In this document: positions 14,127-14,213 of the stretch, piece by piece
How positions within the stretch are numbered: position 1 is the first letter of the stretch
Layout: every line of letters begins with the position of its first letter
Source: Acidobacteriota bacterium
GTDB taxonomy: Bacteria; Acidobacteriota; UBA6911; JACQSX01
Assembly: GCA_016199665.1 (NCBI GenBank)
Contig: JACQGG010000072.1
Span: 1 to 14,213, forward strand
Reading direction: 5' to 3'
DNA: 14,213 bases
The notes under the pieces: generated by a model
What the model saw: the letters and a program-made list of their open reading frames with translations, nothing else
Told to the model about the DNA's origin: nothing
Database searches by the model: none
Position numbers and translations under genes: made by a program

Positions 14127-14213
14127 CGCACGTCAGGCCACAGCCCGGTGGCAGGGGGCGGGCAGCAGCCCGGGCCGCAGCCCTGGCGACGCGCAACAAC
14201 GTCCTGCTCCTCC
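14123..14213 (+). CDS. Possible start of a further gene, cut by the window edge
   Basis: An ATG at 14123 overlaps the stop of the methyltransferase by 4 bases, the same coupling used throughout the operon, and the frame stays open for 30 codons to the end of the window. The visible residues are basic and Ala/Gly/Arg-rich and end in NNVLLL, which could be a first beta strand. This is too short to assign a family. The 4-base overlap is the main support. Confidence 0.35.
   Translation, partial: MTHVRPQPGGRGRAAARAAALATRNNVLLL

Noticed and set aside
1..14213. CRISPR array, tRNA, rRNA, transposase or phage genes
   Set aside because: I saw no regularly spaced direct repeats, no tRNA-like cloverleaf, and no transposase, integrase or phage motif in the frames.

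Overview
The window is GC-rich DNA from a Gram-negative-type bacterium. It holds eleven complete or near-complete coding regions plus the possible start of a twelfth at the right edge. The GC-rich codon usage, a chain of 4-base stop/start overlaps, a bacterial TMTC-like glycosyltransferase and a large orphan secreted protein would fit an uncultured Acidobacteriota or a similar soil/subsurface lineage. That assignment is a guess from style, because no rRNA or other phylogenetic marker is present. The main theme is a cell-surface polysaccharide or glycoconjugate locus.

Left block, minus strand (about 60-4560). A 694-residue exported protein of unknown function (146-2230) is transcribed leftward. 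It has a good Shine-Dalgarno, a candidate far-upstream promoter (2408-2436) and a strong intrinsic terminator (61-92). Upstream of it, and also leftward, lies a translationally coupled ABC exporter pair. This is a Wzm-type permease (3738-4523) and a Wzt-type ATPase with a C-terminal extra domain (2581-3741), the architecture used to export finished lipid-linked polysaccharide. Its candidate promoter is placed so that the permease mRNA might be leaderless.

Divergent block, plus strand (4583-14213). The first gene encodes an exported DUF1573-cytochrome c fusion with two CXXCH haem motifs. After a 246-base gap a tightly packed operon follows: a membrane-anchored GT2 of the GtrB/dolichyl-phosphate-sugar synthase type, a GT4 glycosyltransferase, a GT-C membrane glycosyltransferase with seven TPRs (TMTC-like), a soluble GT2, a zinc-ribbon SAM methyltransferase, and UDP-glucose 6-dehydrogenase, which makes UDP-glucuronate. 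An imperfect inverted repeat separates these from an internally deleted GT2 remnant. That remnant is coupled to a second SAM methyltransferase. A possible further gene starts in a 4-base overlap at the right edge.

How the genes may work together (inference). Ugd supplies uronic acid. The GT4 and soluble GT2 build the chain in the cytoplasm. The methyltransferases may modify or cap it, and the Wzm/Wzt pair exports it, with the Wzt C-terminal domain as a possible cap reader. In parallel, the GtrB-like enzyme could make a polyprenyl-phosphate sugar for the GT-C/TPR protein to use outside the membrane. The most notable oddities are the GT2 with its catalytic middle missing, a roughly 43-residue in-frame insertion in Ugd, the DUF1573-dihaem fusion, and the pairing of a lipid-phosphate-sugar synthase with a TMTC-like enzyme.
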